DNA of 64,000 nucleotides from GW2011-AR15 sp964428335. GTDB lineage: Archaea > Nanobdellota > Nanobdellia > Woesearchaeales > GW2011-AR15. Within the stretch, counting starts at the first letter, position 1. The number at the start of each line of letters is the position of its first letter. This document shows positions 33,926 to 42,865 of this stretch, in pieces. The stretch spans positions 56,398 through 120,397 of the forward strand of contig CAYRXW010000006.1 in assembly GCA_964428335.1 (NCBI GenBank). Direction: 5' to 3'. The notes below the pieces were generated by a model. It saw only the letters and a list, made by a program, of their open reading frames with translations, was not told where the DNA came from and did no database searches. Position numbers and translations under genes: made by a program.

Positions 33926-35799
33926 TGCATCTTCTTAATCTGCTGAAGTATCTTTTCTTTCCCTGTCCAGTCAAGCGCATGTTCCAGCACTTCTATTATG
34001 TTTTCTACTGGGATAACTTTTATCTTATCAAGCTGTTCTGCTGAAAGGACAATGTCTTTTAGGTTGCTTTTTGGGACTATCACTGCCTTAAGCCCTGCTT
34101 CTATTGCAGCTTCAACCTTGCTTGTCACTCCCCCTATAGGAAGGACTTCTCCCCTTACTGATAAGCTTCCTGTCATTGCCAAATCCTGTCTTATCGGAAG
34201 CTTCTTTAGAGCTGAGATTATTGTTGTTGCAACTGCAATACTTGCACTATCCCCTTCAACTCCTTCATAGGTCTGCAAAAACTGGACATATATATCATAT
34301 TTGTCGCTTATGTCTTCTCCGAAGAATTTCTTTACAATTGCGGTAACATTCTTTATAGCTTCTTTTGCAATCTCCCCAAGCTTTCCTGTAGCTATGACTT
34401 TTGATTCTTTCCCGCCAAATGTGACTTCTGATTCAATAGGAAGGATGATTCCTGAAAATGCTGCGCCTTCACCTATTACGGCTAGGCCATTTACCCTTCC
34501 GACCTGCTTTCCTTTTGTCTTTATGACTTCATATTCTTTTTTCCTTTCAATGTACTTATCTGCAATCTGCTGCTCAAGTGTCTTGGCAAGCGATTTTGCT
34601 TTTTTCACGTGATCTGCTGTAACAAGACTTGCTTTCTTGTCTGCTGCAATATCTCCAGCAGCCCTTACAAGCCCCCCAAGTTCCCTAAGCCTTAATGTAA
34701 GATGGCCCTTCCTGTTTGCCCTTCTCCTTGCTTCGTTTATTATCTCTTCAACAGCATCTTTTGTGAAATGTGGAATCTTCCCGTCTTTTTTTATCTCCTG
34801 CGCTACAAATACTGCAATCTTATCCCTGTTCTCCTCAGTATCTTTTATTGTCTCTTCCATGAATACTTCATAGCCATATCCCCTAATCCTTGACCTTAAT
34901 GCAGGGTGCATATGCTTTACTGTCTCCAAATTTCCTGCTGCTACAAGGATGAAATTGCATGGAACCGGTTCAGTTCTCACCATTGCTCCTGCTGATCTTT
35001 CGCTTTGCCCTGTAATTGCATACTTTCCTTCCTGAAGTGAAGTTAAAAGTTCCTGCTGTGTTACCGGCTGCAAGGTTGCGATTTCATCGACAAATAAGAC
35101 TCCCATGTTTGCCTTATGAATCATTCCTGCGATGACTCTTTCGTGACTCGGCGTCCCTAGTCCACCTGACTGGAACGGATCGTGAAGGACATCTCCAAGC
35201 AGTGCACCTGCGTGCGCTCCTGTTGCGTCATAAAAAGGAACCTGCTTTTTTCCAAAATTATCCACAATCACTTTTGGCACCATTGCCTTGTTGTCCATCT
35301 TCTTTGAAAAATTTATCATGAAGATAAAGCCGAAGATGAATACCATCCCTGTTACCATTGAGGCTGAATAGATTATTGCATTTGCTGTAGGATTGGCTTT
35401 TACAAAAAGCTCATTCTTCCACATCCAATAAGGCAAAAATGTTGCAATCAGTACAAGGATTATCATGACAACATTCACATTCTTCAAACTGGAACTGTTC
35501 TGGATCTTTGCTTTCAATACAAATTCCCTGCCCTGGCCTGCAGGCATGGTCCTTATCAATGGCTGGTTCTCATCATTTGGGTTTGGGAAAGCCAAAGTAT
35601 CAACAAGTTTTTCTTTTGGCAAAAGCTCTGCTAGGGCAAGCCCAAGCATTGATTTTCCTGTTCCTGGCTCCCCAATCAAAAGAACGTGCCTTCTTTGCTC
35701 TGCTGCCTTTTTTATTATATTTACTGCATGTTCCTGGCCTACAACCTGGCCTATGATATTCTTAGAAATATCGATATCCTTTGTTGTCTTGAAATTCAT
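33922..35799 (-). CDS. lonB: Archaeal membrane-anchored Lon protease LonB
   Basis: 625 residues. Walker A is GEPGTGKS (43-50). Two membrane spans lie inside the AAA+ domain (about 108-127 and 141-163), the hallmark of LonB. Walker B is GVLFVDEI (233-240), and the protease domain carries S518 in EGDSAS and K561 in VTSKVEAA, the Ser-Lys dyad spaced as in Archaeoglobus LonB. It degrades membrane and unfolded proteins with ATP. TATA (TTTTATAAATC) about 28 bases upstream gives a leaderless start. Confidence 0.97.
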   Translation of the reverse strand: MNFKTTKDIDISKNIIGQVVGQEHAVNIIKKAAEQRRHVLLIGEPGTGKSMLGLALAELLPKEKLVDTLAFPNPNDENQPLIRTMPAGQGREFVLKAKIQNSSSLKNVNVVMIILVLIATFLPYWMWKNELFVKANPTANAIIYSASMVTGMVFIFGFIFMINFSKKMDNKAMVPKVIVDNFGKKQVPFYDATGAHAGALLGDVLHDPFQSGGLGTPSHERVIAGMIHKANMGVLFVDEIATLQPVTQQELLTSLQEGKYAITGQSERSAGAMVRTEPVPCNFILVAAGNLETVKHMHPALRSRIRGYGYEVFMEETIKDTEENRDKIAVFVAQEIKKDGKIPHFTKDAVEEIINEARRRANRKGHLTLRLRELGGLVRAAGDIAADKKASLVTADHVKKAKSLAKTLEQQIADKYIERKKEYEVIKTKGKQVGRVNGLAVIGEGAAFSGIILPIESEVTFGGKESKVIATGKLGEIAKEAIKNVTAIVKKFFGEDISDKYDIYVQFLQTYEGVEGDSASIAVATTIISALKKLPIRQDLAMTGSLSVRGEVLPIGGVTSKVEAAIEAGLKAVIVPKSNLKDIVLSAEQLDKIKVIPVENIIEVLEHALDWTGKEKILQQIKKMQ

Positions 35800-35894
35800 A
35801 AGTTTGAAAAAATGGCATGTGATTTATAAAAGTTGTGGCAAATCCAGGTAATAAATTAAAAAAATTCATATAATACCAGCCAATCTTCTATATT

Positions 35895-36179
35895 ATGAAG
35901 GAAATTACTGAAGAGAAGATTAAGAAATATTTTTCAGTCACAAAAAAAGCGCTTGATATGGCCAAGGACAAATTCGATAATGAAAGGCTAAGCCCGGCTG
36001 AAGATTTTTTTGACATGGCTTCCAGGTATTATTCTGATGCACAGCATTTCTATTCAAAAAATGACTATGTGAATGCTTTTGCTGCTGTGAATTATGCCCA
36101 TGGCTGGCTGGATGCTGGTGCAAGGATTGGGCTTTTCAAGGTAAAGGACAGCAAGCTCTTTACTGTGGATGAAGAGTAA
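35895..36179 (+). CDS. DUF357 family protein
   Basis: 94 residues, all-helical, with the DUF357 pattern: an N-terminal charged helix, FFDMASRYYSDAQHFYSKNDYVNAFAAVNYAHGWLDAGARIG and a short tail. The family is archaeal, forms helical hairpins like small TPR/HEPN-like bundles, and has no assigned function. TATA (CATATAATACC) about 25 bases before the ATG. Divergent from lonB. Confidence 0.88.
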   Translation: MKEITEEKIKKYFSVTKKALDMAKDKFDNERLSPAEDFFDMASRYYSDAQHFYSKNDYVNAFAAVNYAHGWLDAGARIGLFKVKDSKLFTVDEE

Positions 36180-36213
36180 CTGTTTAAATATAAGCTGATT
36201 TCCTGCTGGAATC

Positions 36214-36948
36214 ATGATACATTATTTCGCTGAAAGCTTAAAGTATCAATCCTTGAACTTTGGTGCAAGTACTGAATACAGGCCTCTTGTTCTTTGGGAT
36301 GGAAAAAGCAATGTTGTCGCTGTCAACTGGGACCTTAAAAGCAATAATTTCATGCTGTATCTATGCAATTTTAACCCGGCGATTGATTTTAAAGATCAAA
36401 AATATACACATATTACTGGAAGAACTATGCAAAACTCCCTACAGCATATTTTAACTGCAACAGGACAAGATCCAAATTCTATTGTTGAAAAAATGATTAT
36501 TAGGGATTCCTTGGCTGTTTCAGCTGGTTTTGAGGAACTTTCTGGGTATGTTGCAGAACAAAAAAATATTAGGGGATTTTCAAAACTGATGATCTTTGAT
36601 CCTGCTTCATATTTTGCAATGCAGGAATTACTCATTGAACTAAATATTAATTTTCCTGGCTATGCACTTCATGCTTTCAATGAATATAGCTGTTGTCAAA
36701 AAGAACCAGAAAGATTCTTCCTGCCATTTGAAACTGCATTGACCTTTGTTGAAAGGATAATTGAAAATGCTGAAATTAAACAACACTCTTTAAATTTAAG
36801 GGATCCTGACTCTTTAAGAAAATATCATAATAGGTTTGATGTTGTTTGGGACGATTATGGATTCTCAAAAATAAATGATTATTCAGATGCATCAAAAGAG
36901 TTTCTTCAGAAATTTGTAAGAGAAGATGGGCTGCTTATAATAAATTAA
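36214..36948 (+). CDS. Hypothetical protein
   Basis: 244 residues, soluble alpha/beta, with no membrane segment or motif recognised. Features: an aromatic N-terminus (MIHYFAESLKYQSLNFGAST), strand-rich first 60 residues (VLWDGKSNVVAVNWDLKSNNFMLYL) and an acidic C-terminus. TTTAAATATA is centred about 28 bases before the ATG, so the start is leaderless. It lies downstream of DUF357 and converges on the interrupted tRNA-Pro. Confidence 0.7.
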   Translation: MIHYFAESLKYQSLNFGASTEYRPLVLWDGKSNVVAVNWDLKSNNFMLYLCNFNPAIDFKDQKYTHITGRTMQNSLQHILTATGQDPNSIVEKMIIRDSLAVSAGFEELSGYVAEQKNIRGFSKLMIFDPASYFAMQELLIELNINFPGYALHAFNEYSCCQKEPERFFLPFETALTFVERIIENAEIKQHSLNLRDPDSLRKYHNRFDVVWDDYGFSKINDYSDASKEFLQKFVREDGLLIIN

Positions 36949-37019
36949 TCCATATGTGAAAAAAGAAATAGGGCTACCATAGACTCTGTTTTTAGCATAA
37001 AAAAATGGGGCTACCCGGA

Positions 37020-37041
37020 CTTTCGTTCCATATTTTGGATT
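37020..37041 (-). other. 22-base T-loop intron of tRNA-Pro (between positions 59 and 60)
   Basis: The T-stem CCCGG/CCGGG is the outer helix, TTCG/CGAA is the four-pair central helix, and three-base bulges AAA and AGT lie on opposite strands. Cutting after the second base of each bulge removes 22 bases and joins TTCGAA to T, restoring a seven-base T-loop. Confidence 0.85.
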
Positions 37042-37081
37042 TTCGAACCGGGGTTTCAAGACCCCCAGCCTTGAGTGATAG

Positions 37082-37168
37082 TTGCTTCACAATACATAGT
37101 TTCATATGTTCGTACTATCTTGAAAAGATAGTACTTAGCCCAGGTGTCAACTGACTGGGCAGTTGTGG
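37082..37168 (-). other. 87-base D-loop intron of tRNA-Pro (between G19 and C20)
   Basis: GCTT/AAGC is the four-pair central helix with bulges GGC and AAC; the inner helix is CACAA/TTGTG. Cutting after the second base of each bulge joins GG to C and restores GCTTGGCTATCAC. The intron contains a perfect ten-pair hairpin (GTACTATCTT, TTC, AAGATAGTAC) and a GCCCAG/CTGGGC helix. Confidence 0.8.
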
Positions 37169-37226
37169 CCAAGCTACACTATAGCCCCATAAAAAATACA
37201 AAAATCAGATTAGTTCTTAAAAGTAA

Positions 37227-40200
37227 TTATAATCTCTGCAGTATCCATACTTTTGTATCATCATCCAGCTGCACAGATTTCATATAATTCTCGACCTGCA
37301 ATGGAGATTTGAAATTCTGCTGCTTGATTCTCTGCAGCCACATATTCCTTGCATTCTCTATCCCTTTCTTCTCTGATTCTTCCTCGCTCATTTTTACGAC
37401 ATCCGGATGGAATCTCTGGAGGAAGATGAAAACTGTAAGGACTGCGCCTATTATTATCCCAAAAATGACCATGTTTCCTATTGGATTTGGCTTCTCAAGA
37501 TGGAGCAGGTCTGCTATAGGCATACCCCTTATCTGCTTTAGGCAGTCTTCATCTATCTTCCCTTTTATTTTATAGGTTAAATCTATCCTGTCTTTTACGT
37601 TTGAGAAGTGCCATGCAATTAATGGGTCTTCTTTTATGACTTCGTAATTCTTCTGGCTGAAATCAATCTTATCAAGATGCTCTGAAAGGCATTTGGGGAT
37701 ATGCAGGTAGTAAGATGCATCATTCAGCTCTTCAGTAGGTATTATGGAATTTGTGATCACTGTCTCGTCCCCATCATATGAATATTTTATCTCCTGCTCT
37801 GCAGGGGTTTCCTTTGCGAGATCGACAATATCTTCACTTATCCCTTCTTCTATGAAAAGCTCCGGGTCCATCACTGCAGGAACTTCCAGGCACTCTTTTT
37901 CTTTTATGTAAAATATTGCTTGTGCTGTCTCCCCGCATTTTACCAAAAGCCTGTTTTCCCCTAGTTTTGGCGTAAATCTTGTGTCCCTTGTTATCCCCAT
38001 AGGCGAATTCTGATTTATCTTATAGGTGCATTGCCCTATTCCCTGGTAATCTATGTGCATTGTCCCAAGTTTTCCTTTGCAGACCTCATATGTTTCTTCA
38101 TTAGCCGGATAAGTTATAGCAACTGCTCCTGCCTGCGGTGGGCATGCAGCGCTGCAGTCTTCTGTCCATTGGTGATTTACGCAAGAGACATAACCTAAAG
38201 CTTCACTTCCATCCCAGCACTCAACCTTGCATTCCCTTCTTGGGTTTGTCTGCGGATTGCAGCAATAAGAAAGCTCATCTACTAAACTTTTTCCGTTTCC
38301 ATCTGTGTCACAGTCATTGTTTAATCCATCGCAAATCGTTTCTGTCTCTTCATATCCTTCAATAAGGTTGTAATTGCATAATGGCCTAATACCATCACTT
38401 CCGCATTTGAGATTTAATCCTGAACAAACACCTACTTTTTTTTCGCATGTAATATTTGTCCCAAGTGTACATACGCAACCATCATCTGCAGTGCCATCAC
38501 AGTCATTATCAATGCCATCACATAAATTTAATTGATTTTCATCTATTTCCCTTGGATAGATTGTACTGACTTTATCATTGCAGTCATTGAAGGTTGTAAC
38601 AAAACCTATTGGCTTTGTACATGCCAATATCTCTGCTTTCTCGTTTCCATATCCATCCTTGTCTGAATCATTATAGAAACTGAGCTTAAGGCTGTTTCCG
38701 CTTAAGCCAAGGTCTATATGGCCATCGCAGTCATTGTCAAGACCATCGCATATCTCTGTTGTGTTCCTTGTAGGAGTGCAGTCATATGTGCAGATATTGA
38801 AATCAAACACTTCTTTCCACCATTCCCCTATCAGACAGGATTGTTCCTCGCAATCAATGAGACCATTGCAGTTATTATCCCTTCCGTCGCTGCAGTCTTC
38901 TGTTTCAGATTCCCTTACGCATGTGTATTCGCATCCGTTTACAGGATTTCCATCCTGGTCTGAATAACCAGCAGGACAAGAATTAATGTTGCACATTGGG
39001 TTTGCGGTGCATTCTGAATCATTGCAATTATATTGCCCATCACAATCCTCATCCCTTATCCCTGAGTCAAGGCAGCTTTCTGTCTGCGCTGATTTGACAC
39101 ATGAATACTCGCAACCGTCAACGGTAAGACCATTTGTATTATAATAATTTGACTGGCATGCTGTTATTACGCAAGTTCCGGATTGGCAGAATTCTGCAGC
39201 ATTAGGGAAATTGCATGCATTCCCGCAGGAACCGCAGTTATTTATGTCTGTCATTAAATTTACTCCGGGACAGCTTGCTGAAACCATTGTGATATCAATG
39301 TTTGTGTTTTGCGTTAAATTTACTCTTCCTGTGACTGCTGTATAAGGGGATTTTTCAATCCTGTAATCATATACTCCTTTTGGCAGGTTATATGTAGCAA
39401 CTCCAAGGTTTGTTGTAAATTTTTCAGAAGGAGGGTTTACTATCATAACATTTGCTCCTGAAACTGCGTTTCCTCCTGATTTTACTGTGAATTTCAGGTC
39501 ATACCTAGGAGGATCGAATACCATTATTGTCTGTATGTATGGATCAGAGCTTGTGTCTGTTATCACAGGGCAGGTTGCTGCGTCTGCTGTTACTTCTAAT
39601 GTGTAAGTTCCTGAAGCCAAAGGTGTCCATGTCAGACTCACATCTTTAAAATTGCCATCGTTGTTTTTTGAAAGCACCTGGGTAATTACTGTGTTTTCCG
39701 GCCCTGTTAATCTTAAGTTTATGTTTGTATCTTGAGGTGTTAAGGTAAATAACGGGTCCCATGGCTCATAATCATTAGCATAATTGCTTAGTTTCCTAAA
39801 GGTCATAGTAACTACCTGGCCTGTCTGTGGAATCCTGTTTGCAAAATCAACAGGCGAAAAAACCAATCCGTCTGTATCAATCAAGGAATAGCATTCATTC
39901 CTTGGGTCATCTCTCCATACCCTCATGATTTTTGAAGCTCTCTGGTTTATCTTTGATGAGCATTTTGGGTCTGTGACATCGCTTTCAACTGTTATATTGT
40001 AATATGAGAACTGGTCTGTTTGTGCAGGTGGCATCCAGTCAGTGAATGCAACATCTACAGTGTCATCGTAATATATCCTTTCAACGACGTTTTCTTCATG
40101 GATTGGAGTACCGATGTTTTTTGATGTTGCTGAATCGTATTTGTAGATTTTAAGACGGAGAGTTGTTTCGATTTCATAATATTGTTCGAATTCTGAACCT

Positions 40201-40763
40201 TGAATCCAATCGACATTTACAACACCGTTAAAACCATATGCTGATAAAACTGTTGATGACATATTCGCACCTGAAGTTACTGAGACTGGAAGATTTTCTC
40301 GGTTGTTGTTTACGACTGAAACAGAGATTGGAGAGGAACATTGAGATATTTTTTCAGAATTAATTGTATATAAAGTTGGATTGACAAAAGGATTTTGGTA
40401 AGTATTTGAGGGATTTTGCTGGATTGGAGTTATTCTATAAAACCTAGGAACATAATTCAAATTATGAGAGAAAAAAATCATTTTGGGTGAACCACTTGGA
40501 ATTTCAGATGTAGTAAGTATAGGTAAAATAATATCATATAAATTACCATCAAAATTTGAATTTTGTTTACCTCCTTCCCATAAATTTCCAGAATATGTTT
40601 GTAAACAATTAGTATCTGAACAGATAAAACCTCTTACAACTTGATTATCCATAATGTATGCATTATTATATTTGTATTCAAACTTGTAATAATTTGCAGA
40701 ATAAGCAAATGGAATGGATAATATCAAAGAAAAAATTAAAATATAGAATGTTCTCTTGTTCAT
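37227..40763 (-). CDS. Giant secreted MopE-like protein with Cys-rich Ca/metal-binding repeats
   Basis: 1178 residues. A signal peptide (NKRTFYILIFSLILSIPFAYS) is followed by about 400 residues of beta-rich surface domains, a carboxypeptidase-regulatory-like module (about 425-495), a Cys-rich region (about 500-870) with repeats of the form CDG-x-DNDCDG-x-x-D (near 563, 623, 669, 748 and 808), a further beta domain and one membrane span near 1091-1112. A cytoplasmic tail of about 66 residues ends the protein. Such DNDCDG repeats occur in MopE-type metal-binding surface proteins and resemble calcium-binding loops. Probably an anchored surface protein; partner of 40805-42610. Confidence 0.85.
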   Translation of the reverse strand: MNKRTFYILIFSLILSIPFAYSANYYKFEYKYNNAYIMDNQVVRGFICSDTNCLQTYSGNLWEGGKQNSNFDGNLYDIILPILTTSEIPSGSPKMIFFSHNLNYVPRFYRITPIQQNPSNTYQNPFVNPTLYTINSEKISQCSSPISVSVVNNNRENLPVSVTSGANMSSTVLSAYGFNGVVNVDWIQGSEFEQYYEIETTLRLKIYKYDSATSKNIGTPIHEENVVERIYYDDTVDVAFTDWMPPAQTDQFSYYNITVESDVTDPKCSSKINQRASKIMRVWRDDPRNECYSLIDTDGLVFSPVDFANRIPQTGQVVTMTFRKLSNYANDYEPWDPLFTLTPQDTNINLRLTGPENTVITQVLSKNNDGNFKDVSLTWTPLASGTYTLEVTADAATCPVITDTSSDPYIQTIMVFDPPRYDLKFTVKSGGNAVSGANVMIVNPPSEKFTTNLGVATYNLPKGVYDYRIEKSPYTAVTGRVNLTQNTNIDITMVSASCPGVNLMTDINNCGSCGNACNFPNAAEFCQSGTCVITACQSNYYNTNGLTVDGCEYSCVKSAQTESCLDSGIRDEDCDGQYNCNDSECTANPMCNINSCPAGYSDQDGNPVNGCEYTCVRESETEDCSDGRDNNCNGLIDCEEQSCLIGEWWKEVFDFNICTYDCTPTRNTTEICDGLDNDCDGHIDLGLSGNSLKLSFYNDSDKDGYGNEKAEILACTKPIGFVTTFNDCNDKVSTIYPREIDENQLNLCDGIDNDCDGTADDGCVCTLGTNITCEKKVGVCSGLNLKCGSDGIRPLCNYNLIEGYEETETICDGLNNDCDTDGNGKSLVDELSYCCNPQTNPRRECKVECWDGSEALGYVSCVNHQWTEDCSAACPPQAGAVAITYPANEETYEVCKGKLGTMHIDYQGIGQCTYKINQNSPMGITRDTRFTPKLGENRLLVKCGETAQAIFYIKEKECLEVPAVMDPELFIEEGISEDIVDLAKETPAEQEIKYSYDGDETVITNSIIPTEELNDASYYLHIPKCLSEHLDKIDFSQKNYEVIKEDPLIAWHFSNVKDRIDLTYKIKGKIDEDCLKQIRGMPIADLLHLEKPNPIGNMVIFGIIIGAVLTVFIFLQRFHPDVVKMSEEESEKKGIENARNMWLQRIKQQNFKSPLQVENYMKSVQLDDDTKVWILQRL

Positions 40764-40804
40764 TTAAAATATTATTTGAGTATCAATTAAAATATTTTGC
40801 GTAT

Positions 40805-42610
40805 TTAGGGATTTCCTTGACTGACACAAGCGCCAGAAACAGGATCATAAACATCAGGAGGCGTACAGTTTCCTCCACCGCCACTTGGTGGCTGGGTCTC
40901 TCCTGAGCCACCTTGTCCGCTGTTTTCGCTTGTCGTACCATTAGATTCTACCTGAGCTGGAGTTGCATTTATCCATAGTATTAGATTTTTCTGTCCAAGG
41001 TTTAGCATGAAATATTGCAGTCCCTGATAATCTTGATTAGGTGTAATCCCAAATCCTTCCTGGTTTGCAATTCCTGCTGCAGGTGTCAGATAATCAAGGA
41101 AAGGTGCCGGTGTTCCAACTCTAAGAGCAAAATTAAGAATTGCAGCTCCCCATTGGGTATTATTTATTGGAACATCTGGAAGACATGTTGTTGGATCTGT
41201 TGTATAAAAGCCTGGTTGATTAATTACATTATATGTGCTGCATGCTAAGGAAGTAGGATTTGTAAAATGGACAACGTAAGGCACTTTTTCACCAACCAAT
41301 GTTGCTGATATCGATGCTGTTACATCAACTGACAATGTGTTTGTTGGGACATCCTGTGTTATACTTTCTACAGAAGGACTAACACGAACATCTGTTCCTG
41401 GCTGTATTGTTCCCGGCTGTATTGTCTGTGCATCCCCAGTTCCATTTGTTGGAACATTATTAACCGGTGGCTGTGTAAGGGGTTCTGTGTTTGTTGACGC
41501 TCCTGCTGTTGGAGCCAACTGTGCAGGTGCTGGAGTTACTGGCAGAGAACCGCTGCCTCCATCTGCCAAAGCTCCACAGGCAACTGATGCTACGTAGCCT
41601 GCAAGCACTCCTGCTGCTGCTTTTGCCTGTGGCTTATGCCAGTTTGCTAAAATCCATGCAAGTGTTCCAGCGCCAACTGTTGCTGCTCCTACGTAAACGA
41701 TTGGCTTGATCCTATTGCCTACTGCATCCATTGTAAGCTCTGTTGTAGATGCTGTCATTGCATTTCCTACTGAATACATTCCAGCAACAATTTCCAAATC
41801 CCTTGCATTTCTAAGATTATTTACACCTGAAGCAGTATTCCCTTCAGAGAATGCTTCTGAGCCTTTAGCTCTTTCATTTCCTGCTGCAATATACATTAAC
41901 CCGACAGGCGCGTTTCCTAAAAGAAGCATCCCTTTCATCACGACATCCATTGTTTTTCTTGCTGCTTCATTTTTGATTTCACCAGCTTTTTGCATCCCAT
42001 AAGCTAATGCCAGGCCTATTGCCATGCCATAAAGCCTGTTGTCGTCTATTGTCAAATTAGAATAACTTGCCCCGAAAATGACATACGGGCTGATTTTCTG
42101 AAGTGTCGGATTGAACCTTACACTATCGGCAACTGCTGTTGACTCCTGGTTAAAATATATTCCAACTGCATCCAAAACATTTCTTGCCCTTTCAAGTGGG
42201 TTTCCACCCATGTTCCATGCTGCCTTAACATATGTTGCAAGTGACATATCCTGAGGCATATAGCTGTTTCCAAAGGCCTGTTCCATTGTGGCATTTACTT
42301 TTTCAAGCCCTATAAGTTCAGCTACCCTTTCCCTATATTCTCTTGGCACTGCTTTTAGTTCATTATATATCCTGTCTGCAAGTTCATTGGCTAATACGCC
42401 TGTTTGCCTGGAATCCCCATTGACAAATTGGACATAATTTACCTGACCATTAGGGCTATACCTCATATTTCCAAATACCTGATTTGCTGTACCTGAAATA
42501 GAATTATTAACGCTTAAAGCAAGCTCTGTAGCCTGCTTTTCGAAAGCAGTCATTTTACCCTGTTTTTTAGAAGCTGCTGATGTAGCAGCATAACTTGCAG
42601 TTGCTACCAT
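40805..42610 (-). CDS. Large hypothetical membrane/surface protein
   Basis: 601 residues. An N-terminal helical region of about 290 residues rich in Ala/Asn is followed by a pair of hydrophobic segments near 300-345 (KPIVYVGAATVGAGTLAWILANW; AAGVLAGYVASVACGAL). Then come a Pro/Thr-rich linker, a beta domain (about 405-545) and a Gly-rich tail ending in a Cys pair (NCTPPDVYDPVSGACV). It probably exposes the C-terminal half outside. No family recognised. TATA about 27 bases before 42610 indicates a leaderless mRNA. The MopE-like gene follows 41 bases downstream. Confidence 0.75.
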   Translation of the reverse strand: MVATASYAATSAASKKQGKMTAFEKQATELALSVNNSISGTANQVFGNMRYSPNGQVNYVQFVNGDSRQTGVLANELADRIYNELKAVPREYRERVAELIGLEKVNATMEQAFGNSYMPQDMSLATYVKAAWNMGGNPLERARNVLDAVGIYFNQESTAVADSVRFNPTLQKISPYVIFGASYSNLTIDDNRLYGMAIGLALAYGMQKAGEIKNEAARKTMDVVMKGMLLLGNAPVGLMYIAAGNERAKGSEAFSEGNTASGVNNLRNARDLEIVAGMYSVGNAMTASTTELTMDAVGNRIKPIVYVGAATVGAGTLAWILANWHKPQAKAAAGVLAGYVASVACGALADGGSGSLPVTPAPAQLAPTAGASTNTEPLTQPPVNNVPTNGTGDAQTIQPGTIQPGTDVRVSPSVESITQDVPTNTLSVDVTASISATLVGEKVPYVVHFTNPTSLACSTYNVINQPGFYTTDPTTCLPDVPINNTQWGAAILNFALRVGTPAPFLDYLTPAAGIANQEGFGITPNQDYQGLQYFMLNLGQKNLILWINATPAQVESNGTTSENSGQGGSGETQPPSGGGGNCTPPDVYDPVSGACVSQGNP

Positions 42611-42725
42611 ACAATTCAGTATCTTTCTCCAAATATATAAATCTTTCGTAACTGGACAGTAAAAATCACCTATTTGTTGATGAAAAGTAAACTTTTTAGT
42701 TGAAAAACTGTGTACTTGACATTCC

Positions 42726-42758
42726 GAGTCAGATTATAACTGTATCCTTATCTGGCTC
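42726..42758. repeat. Nine-pair inverted repeat in the divergent region before DUF1385
   Basis: GAGTCAGAT and ATCTGGCTC (one G-T pair) are separated by 15 bases. The repeat lies in the 255-base gap between two divergent genes, outside both predicted promoters. It could be a small RNA hairpin or a regulator site; nothing else recognisable is in this gap. Confidence 0.45.
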
Positions 42759-42865
42759 AGTGGAGGTTTTTAATGGTAGGAAAGCTAAATATAGATAAAA
42801 AAAGCAGCTGAATACAAAAAATCTCAAGATAACATTTAAATAATAAGCACCAATCACTTTTGTGA

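Larger units (their letters stand above)
37006..37188 (-). tRNA. tRNA-Pro (GGG) interrupted by two non-anticodon introns
   Basis: Both ends pair perfectly: GGGGCTA (37188-37182) with TAGCCCC (37013-37007), discriminator A at 37006. Removing 37168-37082 and 37041-37020 leaves 74 bases with every canonical element: T8, A9, D-arm GTGTAGCTTGGCTATCAC with G18G19 and A21, anticodon arm CAAGG-CTGGGGG-TCTTG with anticodon GGG (37066-37064), variable AAAC, and T-arm CCCGG-TTCGAAT-CCGGG. Both splice sites sit in bulge-helix-bulge motifs. A TATA-like TTTTAAGAA is about 30 bases upstream and a T-run follows. There is no anticodon-loop intron. The G1-C72 and A73 ends suit archaeal tRNA-Pro. Confidence 0.88.

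Noticed and set aside
37105..37135. Strong hairpin GTACTATCTT/AAGATAGTAC taken as a terminator
   Set aside because: It lies inside the D-loop intron of tRNA-Pro and is not followed by a T-run on the minus strand.
37006..37188. Readings as tRNA-Val(GAC) or tRNA-Ser(TGA)
   Set aside because: TTGACAC and CTTGAAA resemble anticodon loops, but their stems do not close. Removing the two BHB introns gives a complete tRNA-Pro(GGG) with all elements.
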